The translations under genes and the position numbers were made by a program. A stretch of DNA of 22,632 bases from Nemertoderma westbladi (taxonomy: Eukaryota; Xenacoelomorpha; Nemertodermatida; Nemertodermatidae): NCBI GenBank assembly GCA_032718475.1, contig JAUCBJ010001259.1, forward strand, positions 1 through 22,632, written 5' to 3'. This document shows, one piece after another, positions 19,201-22,632 of this stretch; the first letter of the stretch is position 1, and every line of letters starts with the position of its first letter. The notes under the pieces are model-generated. The model worked only from the letters and a program-made list of their open reading frames with translations, searched no databases and had not been told where the DNA came from.

Positions 19201-20087
19201 GTGGTGGCAAAGAAGTTCTGGTGAATAACCTTTGTAAGATCGGCATTGACGGGTGACATGTTCTTTACTGGGAGTTGCTTTAGGACGTCTACGGGTAACA
19301 AAAACCATGTAGTGGTCACTTAAACCAACTTTCATCACTCCACTGTTTCTAATCAATTCTGATTTTGTGACAAATACATGGTCTATAGTTGTTTCTGAAT
19401 GTTCAGATACCCGAGTTGGTTCAGTAATTATCTGTGTGAGTCCAGTTGAATTGCAGAATGCTTGAAGTTTCTTTCTGGCAGCCAATGTATTCGGATTATG
19501 TACGTTAAGTGTATCACTATTAGTATCGCCCAAAATGAATACCTCTTTGTAGTTGGCAATATCTCCAAGAATGAGGTCAATATCATCGAAAAAAGATGTA
19601 TCCCTTTCAGGTCGGTATATTGAGCCAATAAGTATTGGTTTGGTGTGTGGGAGATGGATCGTGCCAAATATGCACTCAGTTGTACATCTGATGGGACGTT
19701 GGAATTCTGAGAAAGGATGTGACTCCAAGACATATATGGCTACTCCGCCTCCATCACGTGATCTGTCATTCCTGAATAAGTTGTACCCAATTACTTCTAC
19801 TGCTTTGTTGGTTACAGAATCATCCAGCCAAGTCTCTGAAAGAGTTAGAATGTCTATCTTGAGTGATTTTAAAATAATTCGCACTTCAGCTATTTTTGGA
19901 AGGAGACTTCTAACATTAGCATGGATGATGTGTAACCCATTACCTGGAAAACTGTAAAAGTCTGGATATGTAGTACATAGTTTCGTGTTCTCCGGTGGAT
20001 GCATATGAGCAATTATGGGCTGTTTGTTTGGGCCAGTTACTGGATTGTCAGATTGTAGGGTCGCCGTTCCAGTGGCAGTACGTAGTT
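16281..20087 (-). mobile_element. Non-LTR retrotransposon (LINE), Jockey/CR1-like superfamily, antisense in the intron
   Basis: This is a minus-strand LINE of about 3.8 kb. Its 3' end (low coordinates) shows AATAAATAATTCC followed by ATTCCA hexamer repeats, a short microsatellite tail like those of CR1/L2-type elements. Flanks carry ATACAGT on both sides (16274-16280 and 20088-20094), a plausible 7-bp target duplication, although ACAGT is common nearby. The 3' UTR of about 680 bp includes an A15 run near 16526-16540. The ORF is open right up to the 5' junction, so the copy is probably 5'-truncated and lacks any ORF1. Confidence 0.85.
16960..20004 (-). CDS. LINE endonuclease / reverse transcriptase ORF
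   Basis: This 1,014-codon protein copies its RNA into nicked chromosomal DNA. An AP-endonuclease-like domain (about 22-235) shows N30, E57, Y130, GDTN (159-162), D208 and SDH (229-231), so the catalytic set looks complete. The reverse transcriptase (about 520-790) shows FRPISLL, GFRPGHS, AIDLQKAFD (D614) and YADD (728-731). The usual PQGSVLGPLLF block reads PQGALLAVLLF, and about 35 residues rich in Ala, Ser, Asn and Thr separate NDL from YADD, a spacer longer than usual. The C-terminal part (to 1014) has the WLPI and LWNKLP patterns common to CR1-like elements. There is no internal stop. The first ATG is at 20004, but the frame is open a further 27 codons to 20085. The copy is young or recently active, though competence is unproven. 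Confidence 0.9.
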   Translation of the reverse strand: MHPPENTKLCTTYPDFYSFPGNGLHIIHANVRSLLPKIAEVRIILKSLKIDILTLSETWLDDSVTNKAVEVIGYNLFRNDRSRDGGGVAIYVLESHPFSEFQRPIRCTTECIFGTIHLPHTKPILIGSIYRPERDTSFFDDIDLILGDIANYKEVFILGDTNSDTLNVHNPNTLAARKKLQAFCNSTGLTQIITEPTRVSEHSETTIDHVFVTKSELIRNSGVMKVGLSDHYMVFVTRRRPKATPSKEHVTRQCRSYKGYSPELLCHHLKNNPTLPSILTTTNSETAAKILTDELTNTLDLIAPIRSIRIKQSTESWITPEIMSLIQARNRAQHIFHHHRTPTNYNSYKRLRNDVTLHIRTAKSSYIKTCLEHNKCNSKELWKVLKSLGAPSKKAKISTRIAAIKTEDGSLATDPEVIANHMNHYFTNAAKNLVDKLPPQPNIYNGVAVKEFYAAKGIQPGSFTLKPVDLSDINKIIMSLDIHKSSGPDSISPRIIKDGCPIIENYLTHIVNLSIKSAVFPDPYKVAKVAPAFKKGILTHDTNFRPISLLVIMSKVLEKTVFDQLMPYLISNNILDLLQSGFRPGHSVQTCLMYLDNIIRDAMDSGKIVGMVAIDLQKAFDTVDHKILLHKLRCIGLDDHSVNWFRSYLSGRSQFVQVGNSRSRTLGIDCGTPQGALLAVLLFLIYMNDLDLALPPVKSLLKTASQTNDVNNASPAKTACHESATALKYADDTNLIKAGDNCEEISACLTETLSRVADWAVDNRLSIHPGKFEVFLFGTHQCIASAGNLEVYYKNKLLEPTDTIKYLGYVMDPTLSGSESAHKIIRRGNACLKFLYRNSQVLDKPLRRLLCNSLIQPLIDFSAPCWYPSAASRLRNQVDALQRKCIRFCLGLDSRAHIGAAHFVDINWLPITERTHQIILTHMFNIHAKTAPAYMRDMVIFTEPSHLLRNGAAHALLPQKHTVAATQSFSYLGPYLWNKLPNAIKEIRSVESFKHKLKDHFLELLSTNELSSYK

Positions 20088-20132
20088 ATACAGTAGGTTC
20101 TGCAGTTTGCAGTACCGGTAGCATACCGGTAC

Positions 20133-20416
20133 TAGGCCTTTATTTTCTCTCCTATATTTCCCCCGTAAAGTTTTTATTTTCTCCCTTATATTCCCCCCCT
20201 AGAGTTTTTATTTTCTCCTTTATATTTCCCCCCTAGAGTCTTTATCTACTCCCCTATATTTCCCCACTAGAGTCTTTATTTACTCCCATATATTTACCCC
20301 CTAGGGTCTTTATTTACTCCCATATATATTCCCCCTGGACTCTTTATTTACCCCCTTATATTTCCCCCCATAGACTTTATTTACTCGCTATATCCCCCCC
20401 CCCCCCCCCCCCCCCC
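20133..20416 (+). repeat. 34-bp minisatellite of 3'-splice-site-like units
   Basis: Tandem units of 34 bp have the pattern TAGAGTCTTTATTTACTCCC followed by a TATATTT and C-tract segment. Units begin at 20165, 20200, 20234, 20268, 20302, 20336 (35 bp) and 20371, after a degenerate one from 20133. The unit ends in a pyrimidine tract followed by TAG. The last unit is expanded to 23 C (20394-20416) and runs directly into the TAG acceptor of exon 2, so the array looks like amplification of the splice-acceptor region itself. Confidence 0.9.
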
Positions 20417-20419
20417 TAG

Positions 20420-20671
20420 AGGTTTCATGTACTACCGCATGGAACACGAACAGCTGCGTGAACGCGGCCACGAGGGCGTGGTATCGACCCCGGGCGTTGA
20501 CGCCTTTATGAACTTCAACCGACTTAGTCCCACCGCACACGTAGCGCGGTCACTCGCGACAATAGGTGAGGATATATACGAACGCTACGCAGACGAGTTC
20601 GACGGGATGATGAGATCGTTGTCAGTGAACGAGCACACAGCCTACAGCACCTTCAGAGATATAGCCAGGAG
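20420..20671 (+). CDS. BAK1: BAK-like gene, coding exon 2 (end of helix 1, BH3 domain, helices 3-4)
   Basis: BAK permeabilises the outer mitochondrial membrane in apoptosis, and its BH3 helix is what pairs with partners and drives oligomerisation. The exon starts after the TAG at 20417-20419 and its first base completes Arg53. It reads GFMYYRMEHEQ (helix 1), a short loop, then ARSLATIGEDIYERYADEF, which matches vertebrate BAK GRQLAIIGDDINRRYDSEF, and NEHTAYSTFRDIA, matching ENAYEYFTKIA. The BH3 core is L98, I101, G102, E103, D104 and I105; the usual first Asp is Glu here, a mild change. Donor AG|GTAGGG ends the exon at 20671 in phase 2, right where vertebrate BAK continues with SLF and then BH1; the apparent stop TAG (20673-20675) is inside that donor. 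BH1, BH2 and the membrane anchor were not found in the remaining 2 kb. BAX is a worse match. Confidence 0.8.
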
Positions 20672-20716
20672 GTAGGGAAGACAAGTTAACCATCAGCTGT
20701 CATTTTCTGATGACAT

Positions 20717-21067
20717 GGACCCCCCCCCCCCCCAACTTTTTCTACAAATCTTTATCATATTGATTGAAATTTGAAACACAACTAGTTCATCTCACCGTTG
20801 ATGACCCCATGAAGCCGGAATTTTCGATTTTGCATTTAAAGATTTGTTATAAGCGTTTTAAAAAAGTGTCTTTTGCGAAATCGCAACCTCAGTATCATTG
20901 AATGGCCACGATAGCGGAGGGTGCGATTTCGCAAAAGACACTTTTTTTAAAACGCTTAGAAACAATTCTTAGAAGGAAAAATCGAAAATTCCGGCTTCAT
21001 GGGGTCATCGACGGTGAGTTGAACTAGTTGTGTTTCAAATTTCAAACAATATGATGAAGAGGGGTCC
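20717..21067. mobile_element. 350-bp palindromic foldback element (MITE-like)
   Basis: Starting with GGACCCC at 20717 and ending with GGGGTCC at 21067, the two halves are near-perfect reverse complements. The inner 26 bases (20860-20885 against 20922-20947) match exactly, the outer portion shares GAAACACAACTAGTTCA and CCCCATGAAGCCGGAATTTTCG with few changes, and complementarity persists into the centre. The left end has an extra C14 tract and about 15 additional bases. No target duplication is clear. Sitting in the presumed intron, it would fold into a ~150-bp RNA hairpin if transcribed from either strand. Confidence 0.85.
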
Positions 21068-21790
21068 GTGTTATCCGTGTTGGAGTAATTACTTACAGTT
21101 TTACAGTATATATAGTATTTAGATAGTATAGTATTTACAGTATATAATATGTCGAATAGGCTAACATTGTTTTTATAATTCTCGCCTGTTGTGGATAACT
21201 CACACTTATATTGTTAAAGCTCTATAAATAATAATTTAACATGATTTTCTGAGGAAGTGGTAAAGTAAGATAGACTTGACTGGGGGTTGAATCGGGTCTT
21301 TCTTTACCGACACTAAATTAACAAAACAATATTTGTTACTACCGTTTCATTATCACCTCAACACAAATTCATTTAATATTCAAATGATGTTCAAATGGAT
21401 ATGAAGGATGTCTGTCTCGATAAAGATATACAAATACCGATGTGACAGAAATCCGTGGAGGTATAAATTCGACGATTTTTAAACCTTGAAGTCCACCTTT
21501 CTACCATCTGTAGTATTATATATATATTGATAGAAAAGACGTTTTATTTACAAACGTTTTAAAATAAAATAATGGAAGAGAGAATAACAATTCCCTAAAT
21601 ACAATTAATGTTGCCGTTATTCCCGACACCATGGGAAAAACGCCGATGCTGGAGGCAGAATTTTCAGACCACGGGATTCCGGCCATAATCACCGGGTATT
21701 GGAAGTGGAGAAGGAGTACTATCTGAGATGCAAGATTGCAGTCGAGAAAAAGTTGCATTGGTTGGAAATAATCTTTAATGTAACCTTGAT
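21068..21790. other. AT-rich non-coding DNA, no gene seen
   Basis: Presumed intron of the BAK-like gene. It contains a short run of AGTATTTA-like words at about 21105-21150 and otherwise no coding signal, RNA gene or clear repeat. I looked for the BAK BH1 exon (a tryptophan-glycine-arginine core) and found nothing convincing. Confidence 0.4.
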
Positions 21791-21805
21791 CGATACTGAA
21801 CCTTG

Positions 21806-22010
21806 ATTAAGTCCCCAGCAAGTCTCTGATCGGATGAGCATAAGCTCAAAGGATGGTATGCTTGAGCATGTGGACGACTTCTGTTACCTGGGATCATGGA
21901 TCCGGAAGTCAGGTGAGGACCTTCGACTACGTAAGGGAAAGGCATGGGCAGTCTTGAATAGGCTTTCCAGGATTTGGAAGTCACCGAGAATTAATCGGAA
22001 ACTTAACACG
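21806..22010 (+). pseudogene. LINE reverse-transcriptase remnant (post-YADD region)
   Basis: A plus-strand frame reads VDDFCYLGSWI, then SGEDLRLRKGKAWAVLNRL, SRIWKSPRI and NRKL. This is the familiar stretch after the catalytic motif in RTE/L1-like non-LTR reverse transcriptases (pattern 'F.YLGS.I...G....I..RI..A...F..L..IW'). It begins within SPQQVSD around 21806 and the similarity stops near 22005, although the frame stays open to 22139. No catalytic motif remains. It is a different LINE type from the one in the first intron and lies in the opposite orientation. Confidence 0.75.
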
Positions 22011-22632
22011 GGGTGGGGTACACCATTTTGGTCAAAAATATGTCGAATTTTTTTTATGGTCTATTATAATGCACGATTAAATGGTGTTTCCGAATCTGAA
22101 AACCGCTATTTAATAGCTCTTTTAGTTTTTAAGTTATAACAATTTCCATTTAGGTAATCCTATTGAAATTACTATTACTATGTATAATGAAAGGTCGATT
22201 ATCTCCAAATATTTTTTTTATGAAATTGTCAACTTCAAAACCCTACTACTTCTACAATTTTTGAGTCATTAGTCTGAAACTTTCTGTGGGTGTCTACATA
22301 GCCACCCTGCATAAAAGTATCAGACAACTTTTCGAAACTTTTTGTTAATAAAATTTAATACTATTTATAACAAACCTAAAAATTTGGCCTAAATTTGCAG
22401 CGCCACCTAGCGGTGCAGAATTATTTTAACAAAATTTCGCCTGATAGTTATGTTGCCCCATCTTTGATCTATCATATAAAAAAACTTTCATGTGATTAGA
22501 TTCAAAACTGTAAAAGCCTTAGGGTTTTAAGCGCAACCAAGTTTTTTTTATTGTTAACTAGTATTAACTAATATTAAATAGCGAAAAAAAAATTTTCTGA
22601 CCTGTTCTGTAGAATAGCATCTTGGGCACCTA
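22011..22632. other. AT-rich non-coding DNA, no gene seen
   Basis: No coding frame of note, RNA gene or tandem repeat was recognised. The one distinctive site is the CTCF-like motif described separately. The window ends before any further BAK exon. Confidence 0.4.
22400..22413 (-). promoter_or_regulatory. Candidate CTCF binding site
   Basis: On the minus strand the bases read CCGCTAGGTGGCGC. This fits the conserved bilaterian CTCF core CCASYAGRKGGCRS at every position except the third. The surrounding DNA is AT-rich, which makes the GC-rich core stand out. A repeat-borne chance match is the main alternative. Confidence 0.4.

Larger units (their letters stand above)
16190..20419 (+). other. 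Phase-2 intron of the BAK-like gene, enlarged by a LINE
   Basis: The intron runs from GTTGGT at 16190 to the TAG ending at 20419. Without the LINE (16281-20087) and one copy of its flanking repeat it would be about 416 bp, so the insertion made it roughly ten times longer. It also contains the 34-bp minisatellite that reaches right up to the acceptor. Confidence 0.7.

Noticed and set aside
20707-20713. CTGATGA near the minisatellite as a hammerhead core
   Set aside because: No GAAA box with an intervening stem follows; a C14 tract does.
21260-21310. GACTGGGGGTTGAATCGGG as a possible BAK BH1 exon (tryptophan-glycine core)
   Set aside because: Translation gives DWGLNRVFLYR, with no Asn-Trp-Gly-Arg order, no suitable acceptor and no flanking helix similarity.

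Overview
This is an animal (metazoan) nuclear DNA window. It carries spliced exons with GT/AG boundaries, a dynein heavy chain, a BAK-type apoptosis gene and several classes of retroelement (a Jockey/CR1-like LINE, Penelope-like fragments, a second LINE remnant) plus foldback elements. The retroelement mix and the many TAGGCCTA octamers suggest a marine invertebrate, possibly a deuterostome. That placement is a weak inference.

Region 1 (1-10020, + strand) is one uninterrupted reading frame of about 3,340 codons. It encodes the linker, six AAA modules, stalk and C-terminal domain of a dynein heavy chain, with the N-terminal tail lying upstream of the window. AAA2 and AAA3 keep their nucleotide-binding motifs. 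AAA1, normally the main ATPase, has lost both Walker B acids and has a degraded Walker A. The frame is nevertheless fully open and has no intron in 10 kb. It is best read as a divergent, probably DNHD1-type, dynein under selection.

Region 2 (10021-14374) is the 3' flank of the dynein gene followed by mobile DNA. It holds a 1.3-kb foldback element with ~350-bp inverted arms (10954-12243), which abuts an N-terminal fragment of what looks like a Penelope-like element (minus strand). Upstream of that in element sense is a frameshifted C-terminal GIY-YIG fragment. The order (C-terminal piece, spacer, N-terminal piece) matches the tandem layout typical of Penelope-like elements.

Region 3 (14375-15979) has no recognisable gene. 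It is rich in CAGT/ACTG and TAGGCCTA words and lies upstream of the next gene.

Region 4 (about 15980 to beyond 20671, + strand) is a BAK-like gene. Two coding exons can be joined in phase: 16032-16189 and 20420-20671. The second carries the BH3 helix. The 4.2-kb intron between them contains an antisense, near-intact LINE (16281-20087) flanked by a 7-bp repeat. It also contains a 34-bp minisatellite whose units each resemble a 3' splice site and whose last unit, expanded to 23 C, forms the real splice acceptor. The next exon (BH1 onward) was not found and should lie past the window end.

Region 5 (20672-22632), presumably intronic to the BAK-like gene, holds a 350-bp near-perfect palindrome, a LINE reverse-transcriptase remnant and a strong match to the bilaterian CTCF motif. 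The dynein and BAK-like genes are neighbours in the same orientation; nothing here links their functions.
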